64,000 nucleotides of DNA from Cheilinus undulatus (taxonomy: Eukaryota > Chordata > Actinopteri > Labriformes > Labridae): positions 4,040,433 through 4,104,432 of the forward strand of contig NC_054870.1 of assembly GCF_018320785.1 (NCBI RefSeq), given 5' to 3'. The position numbers and the translations under genes were made by a program. Under the pieces are notes generated by a model. It had not been told where the DNA came from. It did no database searches and worked only from the letters and a program-made list of their open reading frames with translations. This document shows positions 20,806 to 33,899 of this stretch, piece after piece (within the stretch, counting starts at the first letter, position 1; each line of letters opens with the position of its first letter).

Positions 20806-23505
20806 GGGGCAGGGATCAGGGCAGGGGAGAGAGATGGACATGAATCCAAACAGTTCACTGAAATTAGAAACTATAAGCGACTTCTACTCAAGTTTAAAAA
20901 CAGCTAAAACCACTCTTAAGTAAGATTTGTGATGCCATAGATGCACGGTAAGCAGATGCACTGAGTTGTCTGTGAGTTTTTAAAGTAAAATGAGACGTTA
21001 AGGAGCAGTGAACTCATTTTACATCATTGTGGCTGCAGGGAGATGCTGGATTAACCAAGGTGTGTTCAAAGGGATAATAATCTTCTAATTTTGACTTTAT
21101 ATCTTAGAATTAGGACAAACTGTCCTAATTTTGACTTTTTTCCATAACATGACTAACTTGCTCATAATTTCGAAGATATTTTTAAAGTAATTACCTTTTT
21201 TTTTTCTTTACTTTATGAGGCAGGAATTGGACGTCCATAGATTTCCCTCCACTGCCTTTCTATTACACCTCAAATCAAATTCCAAACCTCTCTGCTTACA
21301 ATAGAGCGACAGAAATGGTTGCTCATCCAGGTTTATACCCACTCCAGCCCGTCTCTCACCTGGCTCTTCCTTCACAACAAGGACCAGAGAAATGAGCTGC
21401 ACCAGGGTTGGGCAACTGGTTGTCCGAGGGCCACATATGCGGCCCTTTGTTTTTATTTTTGATGTATTTTTAAATTTGTTTTGAGTAAACTTTATTTTCA
21501 GTTTTTTATTCAATATATATATTTTTAATCTTCTGACTTCTTTCTTTTGTTTTTATTTCATTGTCTTGGTTGTTATTTTTTAAACTTTATTTTCTTAATT
21601 ACTTTTTTATTCGTGTATAATTTCTTTGTATTTGTGTTCAGTACTATTAATATTTCTAGTTTTTTTTATTTCACTGAAATTAGAATTTTTTTCATAAAAT
21701 TCTCAGGTTTATTTATTTTTATTTCTGTTTTATTCAATTCAAAAAATGTGTCACCGAAAAAAGTACAACCCAAGTATAATGTTTATTGTATTGAAAAAGC
21801 AGCTTGAAATGGAAATTTTATTCTGTGTGTATCTCATTGATTAAACTATTTCTATTTTCACTTGAGTTAAAAAAAATATAAATGTTGCCATGATAAATTA
21901 TGAGGAAAGTACCAAATTCTTCCTATAATTTAGCTATTTGTTATCACATGGATTAAAATGAGAATATCCAACAGTCTGTAATATTCGGCCTTTGGCATTG
22001 ACAATGAAACTAATACGGCCCTCTTGGTAACCAAAGCTGCCCATCCATGAGATAGACTCTTATCGTCTCTAGTCCCCTGGTGGAAGAATAAATTCCCAAA
22101 CTCAATTTTTATCTGCATACTTCTTACTGTATTTAAAAAATACCATTAGATTTTCTGTGTAGCTTATTAATGGTGAAATAGTCCTTTAACCATAAACAGG
22201 CCAATTTTAGCTATATTGAACCTGATCATTCGCAGATCGCTTTGTGTAGAAGCTTCAGTTTTTTTTTTAAACTAAACAATAAAAAGAAAAATGAAGAAGG
22301 ATTTAGCCCATCTTTTTTCCCTGTTATTTGTTTCAGTTGTTTTTAAGCATCAGAGAGTCCCTGTTCCCTGATTGGTTGTCGCATATCTGCCTTATCTATG
22401 GAATAAAAGAACCAGAGAGCTGTCGAGCTGTGCTCATTCTTTATGTAACGCCATCCACATGCCTCTTCAAAATCTCTACATAGGTTTAGTTATTCCTAGA
22501 ACGTTAGGTGAGGAGGCAAGTTTGGGTGAAAGGGCATCCTACTACTCTGCCAAGAGACATGTGTTGCCACGGCAACCTCTCATCTGCACTCAGAGAGGCT
22601 TTACAAAATCTAAGATTTCATAGAACGCAGTAGAAGTCGTGTGCTTTATTGGCCAAGAGCTGCAGAAAAGAGCAGAAAACAAGGCGCTGTGAGAAACTTG
22701 CTGTGCAGCTTTCTCACATTTTTGTTGAATTGTGAGACAGAATTTATTTACAGCAGCATGAAGCAGCAGCTGAATTTCACACACTGAACAGTTTCACAGA
22801 CCCAGACAAAGAGACAAACAGGGATGTGGTGCAGGGTTCATGCATATGCCCACGTACTGCTCAGCCTTCATGGAGCAAAGGTACGTAGTCTCCTCTGAGT
22901 CACATCATTCACTAGAGTCCTGCCAGGACTCTAAAGGCATGACCTGCCCTACCCTGCCTACATGGCTAGTATTGTTGTTGTCTTCACTGATTGGGTAGGA
23001 ATGTCAGGTTCAGCCAATGAAGGGCAGAGCAGGGTGGGTCATACTTTACCTTTGCCATCTCACTCTCAGCCTCGAGTCTGTTCACCTGCACTTTAGAGAC
23101 AATGTGTTAATAGCAGACTCATTTTAAGGTGAACTAAATCTGCAAGAGCAGTCTGGGGGTGGAAAAATTAAAGTGCTCGTATGTCTGCAGGCAGCATGCA
23201 TGAACAGCATGTAGCTCAGTTCCTACTGTTAAATCTCCAAACATCAGGTGTTTTATGTACAACGTGAAGACATAGAAGTGCTGTAGACGGCCTGACATGA
23301 ATCCTAACAGCCTGTAGTGCCCCATCTATCCATGATTGTCTAATGTCTCACTGCTTCCTAGAGAGAGACAGATCAGTTAAAGCCGTCCACATCACTCTAA
23401 ATGAGGCACTGAATGTATTTTTGGCACCAGTCTTATGAAGCTCATTAGCATCCTCAGTTTCACAACATAACTGATTTTTATTCAAACTTATTTCTCCCTG
23501 CCCTA
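20806..23505. other. AT-rich intergenic stretch with repeat remnants
   Basis: Short degenerate 'ttttgacttt' repeats occur at 21075-21190. A hAT-like end CAGGGTTGGGCAACTGGTTG lies at 21402 with 'gggccacatatgcggccc' after it. The rest is T-rich low-complexity DNA (21460-21800) and unassigned sequence. No gene was recognised. Confidence 0.4.
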
Positions 23506-23508
23506 AAC

Positions 23509-24345
23509 CAGTGGTTCTCAACATAGGGGTAGGAACCCCTGTAGAGGTCATGAGACACTAAGAGGGGGTCGCCAGATGCCTTAAAAAACCAAAATAATTT
23601 CTTATCTATATCTTAACTCATTTTTATGAAAATGCATGCATTTAATCAGTCAAATGCAAAAAATAAATACCTGGTCATTTGATGAGATTTATGCTGAAAT
23701 AAAAAAAAAAAGTCTGTAAAAACTGATTCTGCACACAGGCCTGCCTATAGATTTAGCTAGGAGCCTGAAAAACCCACAGAACAGGCTCTCCCTAGTTGTG
23801 ATTTATTGATGATATCTGCACATGAAGGTTTACCAGTAGCATTCATTTCTTTTCCCACATTCCTGACTTCTTATCTAAATATTTTTACTCCTTACTTTTT
23901 CAGATTTCATGACTTAACAAGGATATCTTAAATCATCAAGGATAGTTTCACATTTTATACTTGAGGAAATCTGCAGACCTCAGACTGACGGGCCAGTTAG
24001 AACAGAAATATGAGATCATCTTGAAGGCCAGATTTGGCCCCTGGGCTTTACGCAAATTTGGTCACATTTTAATCTATTTTCATCACTTTTTCCACCAATT
24101 TTTCCTAATTTTGACACCTTTTTGCTACTTTAAACCCATTTCTGCCACTTTTGATCCCATTTCACCTCCTTTTTTTTTGCCCGTCTTCCACTTATAAGCC
24201 TGTTTTTGCCACTTCTAAACCACATCTTGTCACTTTCCATCCCCCTTTTTCACCACTTTTATGCCCATTTACACCAAGTTTCACCATTTTTATGCCCATT
24301 TTGCCAGTTTAACCCATTCCTCATTTTAACAAGGCTACGACTGTG
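23509..24345. mobile_element. hAT-like element remnants
   Basis: A hAT-type end CAGTGGTTCTCAACATAGGG starts at 23509. From 24050 the sequence is a degenerate series of '...cccatttctgccacttttga...' units, the same kind of internal filler found inside the hAT elements at 30056 and 52403. Another end, GTGGTTCTCAACTGGTGGGT, is at 24343. Boundaries between copies are uncertain. Confidence 0.45.
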
Positions 24346-24419
24346 GTTCTCAACTGGTGGGTCGGGACCCAAAGTGAGTCACAAAGCTCTTTCAAATGGT
24401 TTGCCAATGTGTAGAAGTT

Positions 24420-24499
24420 GAAGTATCATCTCAAGATTTTTACTCAAGTAAAAGTATAGAGGTACTGGTTTCAAAACTTCTTAAAGTATAAAAGTAAAT
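24420..24499 (+). repeat. 'aagtaaaagtat' dispersed repeat, left piece
   Basis: 'tactcaagtaaaagtatagag' style sequence is a common fish dispersed DNA repeat. A similar inverted block lies at 29190-29335, on the far side of the satellite. The LINE at 24500 has inserted into this piece. Confidence 0.45.
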
Positions 24500-24773
24500 A
24501 AGGTCAGCACTTAAAGCACATGGGGTGCCACTTGGGGCTAGGCCTCCCACACATCCTCTGATAGACTGGATAAACTCTCTTCCCTCCAGTGGCTTTGTAT
24601 CAAAAGTCTACTACAAGTTATCTGGACAACGAGAAGCTCTATTGATGCTCAGAGCATGGCAGAGAGACTTTGAGGCTGCCGGGGGGGGGGGGCGGTATGC
24701 TTATAAAAGTTGTATGGATATCAACAGATGTTGCATCCGCAATGGTTCAATAAAAAAGTTGTTCACAAAAAAA
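24500..24773 (+). mobile_element. 5'-truncated L1-like LINE insertion with poly-A and target duplication
   Basis: The segment ends in a poly-A run. It is flanked by the direct repeat AAAGTATAAAAGTAAA (24484-24499 and about 24774-24789). The plus frame contains LPSSGFVSKVYYKLSGQREA followed by a tryptophan-containing AWQRDFE segment, resembling the C-terminus of fish L1 reverse transcriptases. A G-run of 12 lies at 24681-24692. Confidence 0.65.
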
Positions 24774-24853
24774 AAAGTATAAAAGTAAAAGAAATGTAAA
24801 GTGGAAAAAAATGCCATTAAGGACTAAAGCTTAGGCCACGCCACAGGGGCTAA

Positions 24854-27800
24854 CTCCATTCTACCATTCCCTACCATCTAGCATTCAAATCCATTATACT
24901 TTTCCATTCTATTCTACCATTCCATTCAAATCCATTCTCTTCTACCATTCCATTCTACCATTCCATTCCATTCTACCATTCCATTCTCTTCTACCATTCC
25001 ATTCCATTATACTTTTCATTCCATTCTACCATTCCATTCCATTCTACCATTCCATTATACTTTCATTCTATTCTACCATTCCATTCCATTCTACCATTCC
25101 ATTCAATTCTACCATTCTATTCCATTCTTCCATTCCATTCCATTCTACCATTTCATTCCATTCCACCATTCCATTCTCTTCTACCATTCCATTCCACCAT
25201 TCCATTCTGTTCTAACATTCCATTCCATTATACTTTTCATTCCATTCTACCATTCCATTCTGTTCTACCATTCCATTCCATTCTACTTTTCATTCCATTC
25301 TACCATTCCATTCCATTCTACCATTCCATTCTATTCTATCATTCTATTCCATTCCATTCCATTTTTCCATTCCATTTTTCCATTCCATTCAATTTTATTC
25401 TACCATTCCATTCCATTTTACTTTCATTCTGTTCTACTATTCCATTCCATTCTACCATTCTATTCCATTCTTCCATTCCATTCCATTCCATTATATTCTA
25501 CCATTTTATGCCATTCTACTATTCCATTCCATTCTACCATTCCATTCTTTTCTACCATTCCATTCCATTCTACCATTCCATTCTATTTCACCATTCCATT
25601 CTATTCCATTCTGCCATGTCATTCCATTCTACCATTCCATTCTCTTCTACCATTTCATTCCATTCCACCATTCCATTCTACTATTCCATTCCATTCCATT
25701 ATACTTTTCATTCCATTCTACATTCCATTCCATTCTACCATTCCAGTCCCTTCTATCATTCCATTTCATTCTACCATTTCATTCCATTCCATTATCCCGA
25801 TGCATTCTACCATTCCATTCCATTTCATTATACTTTCATTCCATTCTACCATTCTATTCCATTCTACCATTCCATTCCATTCTACCATTCTATTCCATTC
25901 TACCATTCCATTCTCTTCTACCATTCCATTCCATTCTACCATCCCATTCTATTCTACCATTCCAATCTATTCCATTCTACCATGTCATTCCATTCTACCA
26001 TTCCATTCCATTCCATTCTCTTCTACCATTCTGTTCTATTCTACCATTCCATTCCATTCTACCATTCCATTCTCTTCTACTATTCCATTCTTTTCTAACA
26101 TTCCATTCCATTCTACCATTCCATTCTCTTCTACTATTCCATTCTTTTCTAACATTCCATTCCATATAACCATTCCATAATACTTTCCATTTCATTCTAC
26201 CATTCTGTTCTATTCTACCATTCCATTCTCTTCTACCATTCCATTCTACCATTCCATTCTCTTCTACCATTCCATTCCATTCTACCATTCCATTCTCTTC
26301 TACTATTCCATTCTATTCTAACATTCCATTCCATATAACCATTCCATAATACTTTCCATTCCATTCTACCATTCTATTCCATTCTACCATTCCATTCTAT
26401 TCTACCATTCCATTCATTCTACCATTCCATTCTTTTCTACAATTCCATTCCATTCTACCATTCCATTCCATTATACTTTTCATTCCATTCTACCATTCCA
26501 TTCCATTCTACCATTCCATTCCATTATCCCGATGCATTCTACCATTCCATCCCATTCCATTATACTTTCATTCTATTCTACAATTCTATTCCATTCTACC
26601 ATTCCAATATATTCTACCATTCTATTCCATTTCATTCTACCATTCCATTTCATTCCATTCCATTATATTCTACCATTCTATTCCATTCTACCATTCCATT
26701 CCATTACATTATACTTTCCATTCTATTCTACAATTCCATTCCATTCTACCATTACATTATATTCAATTCTACCATTCCATTCTTTTCTACCATTCCATTC
26801 TGTTCTACCATTCCATTATATATTACCATTCCATTATACTTTTCATTCCATTCTTCCATTCCATTCCATTCTATTCTACCATTCCATTCCATTCTACCAT
26901 TCCATGCTCTTCCATTCTATTCTAACATTTCATTCCATATAACCATTCCATAATACTTTCCATTCCATTCTACCATTCTATTCCATTCTACCATTCCATT
27001 CTATTCTACCATTCCATTCCATTCTACCATTCCATTCTCTTCTACCTTTCCATTCCATTCAACCATTCCATTCTATTCTACCGTTCCAATCTATTCCATT
27101 CTACCATGTCATTCCATTCTACCATTCCATTCTCTTCTACCATTCCATTCTCTTCTACAATTCCATTCCATTCTACCATTCCATTCCATTATACTTTTCA
27201 TTCCATTCTACATTCCATTCCATTCTACCATTCCATTCCATTCTACCATTCCATTCCATTCTCCCGATCCATTCTACTATTCCATCCCATTCCATTATAC
27301 TTTCATTATTTACTTTTTCATTATACTTTCATTTCTATTCTACAATTCTATTCCATTCTACAATTCCATTCTCTTCTACCATTCTATTCCATTTCATTCT
27401 ACCATTCCATTTCATTCCATTCCATTCCATTATATTCTACCATTCTATTCCATTCTACCTTTCCATTCCATTCCATTATACTTTCCATTCTATTCTACAA
27501 TTCCATTCCATTCTACCATTACATTACATTCAATTCTACCATTCCATTCTTTTCTACCATTCCATTCTATTCTACCATTCCATTCCATATTACCATTCCA
27601 TTATACTTTTCATTCCATTCTTCCATTCCATTCCATTCTATTCTACCATTTTATTTCATTCTACCATTTCATTCTTTTCTACCGTTCCATTCCATTCTAC
27701 TATTCCATTCTCTTCTACCATTCCATTCAAATCCATTCTCTTCTACCATTCCATTCCATTCTACCATTCCATCCATTCTACCATTCCATTCTCTTCTACC

Positions 27801-28660
27801 ATTCCATTCCATTATACTTTTCATTCCATTCTACAATTCCATTCCATTCTACCATTCCATTCTCTTCTATCATTCCATTCCATTCTACGATTCCATCCCA
27901 TTCTACTATTCCATTACATTCTCCCGATCCATTCTAACATTCCATTCCATTCTACCATTCCATTCCATTCCATTATACTCTTATTCTATTCTACCATTCC
28001 ATTCCATTCTACCATTCCATTGTATTCTACCATTCTATTCCATTCCATTCTTCCCTTCCATTTCATTCTATTCTATGATTCCATTCTCTTCAACCATTCC
28101 ATTTCATTCTACTATTCCATTCCTTCTCTTCTACCATTCCATTCTCTTCTTCCATTCCATTCTACGATTCCATCCCATTCTACTATTCCATTACATTCTC
28201 CCAATCCATTCTAACATTCCATTCCATTCTACCATTCCATTCAATTCCATCATACTTTTCATTCCATTCTACCATTCCCTTCCATTCTACCATTCCATTC
28301 TATTCTACCATTCTATTCCATTCCATTCTACCATTCCATTCTTTTCTACAATTCCATTCCATTCTACTGTTCCATTGTCTTTTACCATTCCATTAAATTC
28401 CATTCTACCATTCCATTCTCTTTTACCATTCCTTCTCTTCTACCATTCCATTCTATTCTACATTCCTTCTCTTCTACCATTCCATTCCATTCTACTATTC
28501 TATTCCATTCTTCCATTCCATTCTATATTACCATTCCATTCTATTCTACCATTCCATTCCATTCTACCATTCCATTCCATTCTACCATTCCATTCCATTC
28601 TACCATTCCATTCTATTCTACCATTCCATTCCATTCTACCATTCCATTCCATTCTACCAT
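24854..28660 (+). repeat. 3.8-kb CCATT-based satellite array
   Basis: Thousands of bases are built from CCATT and CTACCATT units, such as 'ccattctaccattccattc'. The + strand is almost free of G. Rare landmark variants 'cccga' occur at 25796, 26528, 27263 and 27923, the first three spaced about 732 and 735 bases apart, which points to a higher-order unit. The long His/Ser/Ile/Pro/Phe-rich open frames across it, up to 530 codons, are composition artefacts. The - strand unit resembles the GGAAT motif of other vertebrate satellites. Confidence 0.97.
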
Positions 28661-29189
28661 ATTTCACTACCCCACCTCCCCAAAAAACATTTTTCTAAAG
28701 ACCATAATGACTTTAATGTTGTATTAAAATGTTAATGTTGAAAAATTTGGGATGCACCTGTTTCAGCCGTATTTTTCCCCTTTGAAAATGAATGCATTTT
28801 AGTACAATGCAAATACATTCAAGAACCATATACAGTATGTGTACTACCAACCCTCTCGCTGGTGCTTGGTTGGGACATTTAGCTCGAGTTCTATTGAGTC
28901 TCTGCCACAGACATCTTCATACCAGGCTTCATACATCTGCTATTTCCTAGCTGGAGTGTGATGTGATTTGTGTCTTGCGCAGGTGCGATGGATCTGGTAC
29001 AAACCAATAGGGTGTCAGAATGGTATTATGTTTATACTTCTCATCCAACCACAATCATATTCACTCTATCCGGATGCCAGATTTATCTGGATTGGGTTTT
29101 TGTTTTTTTATTTGTGTGTTTTTGAATGATGCCAAGCCGGAATGAAAACAAGCTGCAATAAAAAAGGAGTCACAAGGCTATTTTTAAAA
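28661..29189. other. Spacer, nothing recognised
   Basis: AT-rich sequence right of the satellite without a recognisable feature. Confidence 0.5.
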
Positions 29190-29335
29190 TGTAAGGAGTA
29201 GAAAGTACAGATAATTGTGTAAAGAGTAGAAGTAAACGGTAGGCTGAAAAATAATTGCTACAGTAAAGTAAAGATACCCAAAATTTCTACTTAAGTAAGG
29301 TATAGATGTATTTGTACTTAGTTACTTGACACCTC
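29190..29335 (-). repeat. 'aagtaaaagtat' dispersed repeat, right piece
   Basis: Read on the - strand it resembles 24420-24499 ('acttaagtag', 'acttctactc'). It could be the far end of one element split by the satellite, or an independent copy. Confidence 0.4.
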
Positions 29336-29599
29336 TGGCAAAAAGTCTATTGTATGGAAGCCCTAAGGGCACATACACGCATGAACTCTCTAGGTTTTCC
29401 TATGATGATGAGTACATTTCAGTGTTTGTCTCAAGATTTCAACTTATCTCCTGTTTTTTTTTTTGATAACAAGCAGGTTTCATCAAGATACAGATAGAAT
29501 TCTTTATGAAATTACCAAATTTCAGTGCTGTCTTTGGAAAATGGAGTAAAATTAACTCATGCATGCATTTCCTTCTGTAATGATGTTCTTTAAAAAAAA

Positions 29600-29757
29600 G
29601 TTGATTTTGGCCTGGCTCTTTGATTATGCTTTGTTCCATTTAGGGTCCAAACTGCCGAATACTTTAATAGATAAATTTGAGTGGTTGAAATTTTGGGTCA
29701 GGAATTCTCTTAAGGAGGTGGGGGGTCCTGAAGTCCGACTAGTTGAGAACAACTGTA
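29600..29757 (-). mobile_element. hAT-like end of a second family
   Basis: The right end ACTAGTTGAGAACAACTG (29740-29757) is a hAT-type terminus, with 'gtggggggtcctgaagtcc' just inside. It interrupts the hAT copy that continues from 29758. Confidence 0.45.
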
Positions 29758-30047
29758 CTACAGCACAAATTAATTTTAAAAAGATATTTTTTGCTTTGAT
29801 AAGAATGGTTATTATTCAGGTAAAAAATAGAATATGGTTATCACATCTTAACTCTTCAATGGACCATGATTTTGCTGACCTCCATGGTCGTCTAGCTTGG
29901 CTGGGCCCTAGAAAGCTCTCCCATTAATCCCCACTTATACACATGACTATTCTGGAATATGGATGGCTGTGCTCAACACCTTCAGGTAGAGTGGGGGGAC
30001 TTGCACCTCTTTTTTGGGGGCCCTGGTCTCCAGTTAGAGAACCCCTG
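29758..30047 (-). mobile_element. hAT-like element, partial, inverted relative to its neighbour
   Basis: Ends CTAACTGGAGACCAGGG when read inward on the - strand from 30047. It matches 30056-30340 in inverse orientation across 'ccatggaggtcagcaaaa' and 'ataataaccattcttatc'. It is separated from that element by only eight bases. Confidence 0.7.
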
Positions 30048-30055
30048 CCCTAAAG

Positions 30056-30932
30056 CAGGGGGTCTCAACCTTTTTAGCCCGCGACCCCCAAAATAAAGGT
30101 ACCAGAGACCAACGACAACCACTGTACCTGAAGGTGGTTGAACAACCATGCACAATTCAGAATAGTCACCTGCAGCGAGGCCGTCCATAAGGGGGATAAA
30201 TGGGAGGGTTTTCTGGCGCCCAGCCAAACTGGGGGACCATGGAGGTCAGCAAAACCATGGTCCATTGTAAAGTTAAGCTGTGATAACCATTTTTTATATT
30301 TAACCTGAATAATAACCACTCTTATCAAAGAAAGAAATATCTTTATTTATTCATGTGTGTAGTAAAAAGCCTTCTTAAAAATGTAAATCCTTTTTGTCAA
30401 AAAAGAATAAAAATTGTTTAAAAATTGCTTAAATTGGTTAATCATGGAAAAAATGGAATAGGTGGTGAAATTGGATCGTAAAAGTAGCAGAAATGGGCAT
30501 AAATAGTGGTAAAGAGGAGTTGAAATACAGCTGAGATGGTTGTGAATGGGCAAAAATGGGTGTAAATTTGGTGAAACTGGATGGAAAATTGATATAAACT
30601 GGCAAAAAAAAAAGGGTTAAATGGTGGCAGTAATGTGTCAACAAAGGCAACGTCAAGCTTAATCGGCAAGAATTGGTTTAGAAGTGGCAAAAACAGGCAG
30701 AAACAAGTGGTGGAAAGAGTTTAAAACTGACAAAAATAGGTGTTAAATGGCAAAAGTGTGTTAAAATTGGTGGGAAAAATGAAAAAGGAGTAAAATAAAA
30801 GTGACAAAATTGGTGTAAAGTGGCAACAGTGTAACTGAAAAAATAGTCTCATTTTTTTAGGGCATCTGGAGACACCCTCTCAGTGTCTCGTGACCCCAAA
30901 GGGGATCCTAATCCCAAGGCTGAGAACCACTG
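30056..30932 (+). mobile_element. hAT-type non-autonomous element with 8-bp target duplication
   Basis: Starts CAGGGGGTCTCAACC and ends GCTGAGAACCACTG. Flanked by a perfect 8-bp repeat CCCTAAAG (30048-30055 and 30933-30940), diagnostic of hAT insertion. Length 877 bp. The inside is degenerate 'gtggcaaaaatgg'-type filler with no transposase. Confidence 0.88.
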
Positions 30933-30940
30933 CCCTAAAG

Positions 30941-31289
30941 TACTCTTCACACAGGACTAGTATAACCTGTGGACCTCTGATCAGTGATGAATTACTCTCT
31001 GCATTCATGAACTCACAGATATTTTCAGGAAAAGATAAGAGTGATGCACGTCTGAATCAATGAAAATGTACACAGAATTTTTATTTTATTCAAACCTTTA
31101 CAGAAAATGCAATGTTGTGCATATTGCATTCTGCAGATGATGTTTCCTGCAGATTATTTTTTTAGATCAGTAACAGCTGTCCATAACCAACAAACTAGTG
31201 AAATATCTCCTCAAACTCCCATTACACATTGGTGCACGCATGCATTTTTGGACAGTAGAGTTTAAATGAGTATGGTAAGTGAAATAAAG
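30941..31289. other. Spacer, nothing recognised
   Basis: No feature recognised. Confidence 0.5.
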
Positions 31290-31735
31290 CCTTTTTTCCA
31301 ATCCAATCCAATCCACTTCATTTTTATAGCACATTTTACAAAACATTACATTTACCAAAGTGCTGCACAGTGAGTAAAACTAGTAAAAAACCACAGTGAA
31401 CATAAAAAACATCATAAAATACATAAAAACTTCACAGGGACAAAAAAACAAGCTTAAAAAGAAACACACACACAGTAGGGCAAATAAAAACACATAAAAG
31501 ACACACAGTAGATCACACAACTGTCATGCTGAGTTAAAAGCCAAGGAATAAAAATAAGTTTTAAGACATGATTTAAAAGTAGATAAGGTGGGGGACTTTC
31601 TGATTTCAAGAGGTAGCTCATTCTACAGTTTAGGTGTGACAACAGAGAAAGCTTGATCACCACAGATTTTTCATCTAGACTTTGGGACAACAAGACGAAG
31701 TTGATGGGCTAATTGCAGAGATCTAGATGGGGTAT
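31290..31735 (-). mobile_element. L2/CR1-group LINE 3' fragment
   Basis: On the - strand around 31545-31660 a frame reads ELPLEIRKSPTLSTFKSCLK then TYFYSLAF, the usual C-terminus of L2/Maui-like LINEs (with one stop). The 3' end is marked by 'tttatagcacattttac' and the 'aatccaatccaatcc' tail repeats at 31299-31313. Confidence 0.7.
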
Positions 31736-33437
31736 AAACCTCTTTTTTACACATAAGCTGAAATTAACTAAAAGAGAAGCAGTTTTATTAACCTATATGT
31801 TACAAAACCTTGTCAACAATCTCCTATGCAAACTCTATTATACAGTATTTCCCTCAGAAAAAGCTGCAGGAAAAAAAAAAAAGACTATAAAAAACATAAT
31901 TACCATCTAAATTACAGAGATGTCCATTCGCATGGGATTAGTATTACCTGTGCACTTCTGTGTGTGCTGAAATATGATCTGTAATTTTACTCGGATATTT
32001 TAATCCTCAATCACATGGTATTGTTGATTCACAGTGGATTTAAAACACAGAGGTCCTGTGCAATTATTACAGATTACCCAAGGCCCTGAGGTAATTCTAG
32101 TCCTGTGCGAATACGGCATAAGATCTGTTCCAAATCTGTTTTTTTCTTTTGAGTTTTAAAAAAGGACATACTGGAAGATTGAACATGGTGTCTGCAAAGA
32201 AAGGTCAACTCTGTTCCCTCTTTCTCTTCCCTGTAACACACTCGCCTCCTGAATATTTCATGTCCCTTTTGTCTGTTAATGACTGAAACATATTTTAATC
32301 TTTATAACTAAGTAAATGTTACAAGGATGCTGTGCACAGAGCGTTTACTTCTACGTGTGATCAGAGTTTCATTCTGAGTCAAACGTGAATCAAACTCATC
32401 AGAGGAATTAAATCTGGGTTGTAAAGTTTCATTTGAAAGTCGACATCGATGCATCTACACAGAAAATGTGTCAAGCTTTGGCATAAAAACAAACACACAC
32501 AGTTTCAGTTTAATTTAAGGACAAACAAATTCGTCACATAAAGCAGACGAGAGTTTCTGTTCTTCATCTCTCCTGTAATAAATGTCCTGTACTGAAGTCC
32601 AGCTCTCACCCCGTCTGTTTGTGTCTAATAACGTCCTTCTACTCTCTTCTCTTGACGCAGCTATCCCTCCATCTGTCCTGTATGCTCATACATGATGTGA
32701 ATAATACATGATTATTGATGTTGAGGTCTGCTATCTTTAAAGCCACCTTAGACTTTCACATGTCCATACAAACCTAACAGAATATTTAGATGATGCCAGA
32801 GAACAGCATGTGCCTTTAAACAGGACGTTGAACAGAAGAAACAATGTGTGGAGAGAGCGATGCTGCAGCAGGAACAGAAAAGTGATGAGGTGGTGAGTGG
32901 GAGGGAGAACCTGGCTCTTAGCTTCACTCTGGAACAATAAGAGAAAGACATCGGAGCTGAATCATGGCACTGCTCTGGGAACAAACTGCGTTGGAAGTGA
33001 GATTTTAGGACATTAAAAAAAAGTGTTATAGATCTACCAATGATCTCACTGGACTGAAGCTTATTCCACCAGCTAAAAAATATTACTAAACAACTATAGC
33101 TGTAGTTTGGACTGTAGTGATTGTTAAGGTTCTGATTAAAAGATCAACTGATTTGTTTTTAGATTCATTTGGTTCAAGTTATCCCACATTGGAAGTATTT
33201 TTAAAGATTTATTATTTTGGTTAAATAGTACACTGACTGGAGCTTGTATAACCCTTTTTGAGTTGTCTGACTACTGAAAGTGCTTTTTGAACCGCAGGGT
33301 CCAACAACCCATTCACACCCTGATGGTGAGGGTTGCTATTTGGCCATGAGTATTAGCTAATCCCGTTCATACACATTCACACTCCACTGAAGGCAACAGT
33401 GAGAGCAAATTAGTATCAAATGTCTCAATAATACCCG
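31736..33437. other. Intergenic DNA, nothing recognised
   Basis: No convincing coding frame, repeat terminus or RNA gene seen. Confidence 0.45.
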
Positions 33438-33663
33438 ACTGCAGCCGCAGGTACCATACAAAACACGCTCCCTACAAAACACGCCCACTTATGCTATTCG
33501 ATTAGTTTAAGGTTAACTTCGATCAGTTTAGATAGGCTTTAAGGAGCTTTGGTTAGGTTTAGCATTGTAATTTCCACTGATTAGGGTTAGAATTCATTTA
33601 TTGTTTGGATCGATGGGGCGTGTTTTGTACTGAGCGTGGTTTATAGCAGCTGCGGCTGCAGCT
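33438..33663. mobile_element. Short MITE with long imperfect terminal repeats
   Basis: ACTGCAGCCGCAG...CTACAAAACACGCCC at the left (33438-33487) is mirrored by GGGGCGTGTTTTGTACTGAG...CTGCGGCTGCAG at the right. The inverted repeats are about 48 bases in a 226-bp element. The flanks do not give a clear target duplication. Confidence 0.65.
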
Positions 33664-33899
33664 AGACCCTTAAGAAATGTCTTGCTTAGGGCCCTCCCAC
33701 TCATGTAAGAAACGCTAAGGCCCCCCCAGTTGCCCGATTGGAAAGACTAAACATCAATGTTTTTTGTTTTCATGGAAAAATCCCAACATATTAGGCCTAC
33801 AGACACTTGTTCTTGACAAAAGATCTATGTAGGAGCTGTCCATTATTATGTTGATGTATTAGGGCCAAAAAAAAGAAAAAAGAAAATACAGAGGATCTA

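Noticed and set aside
21547..21807. Phe/Ile-rich open frame
   Set aside because: Low-complexity T-rich DNA. The composition alone explains the frame.
27106..28698. A 530-codon open frame
   Set aside because: It is a translation of the CCATT satellite. Repeating His/Ser/Ile/Pro/Phe peptides appear in several frames and on both strands, and no gene signal is present. The same holds for 25508-26288 and 26532-26942.
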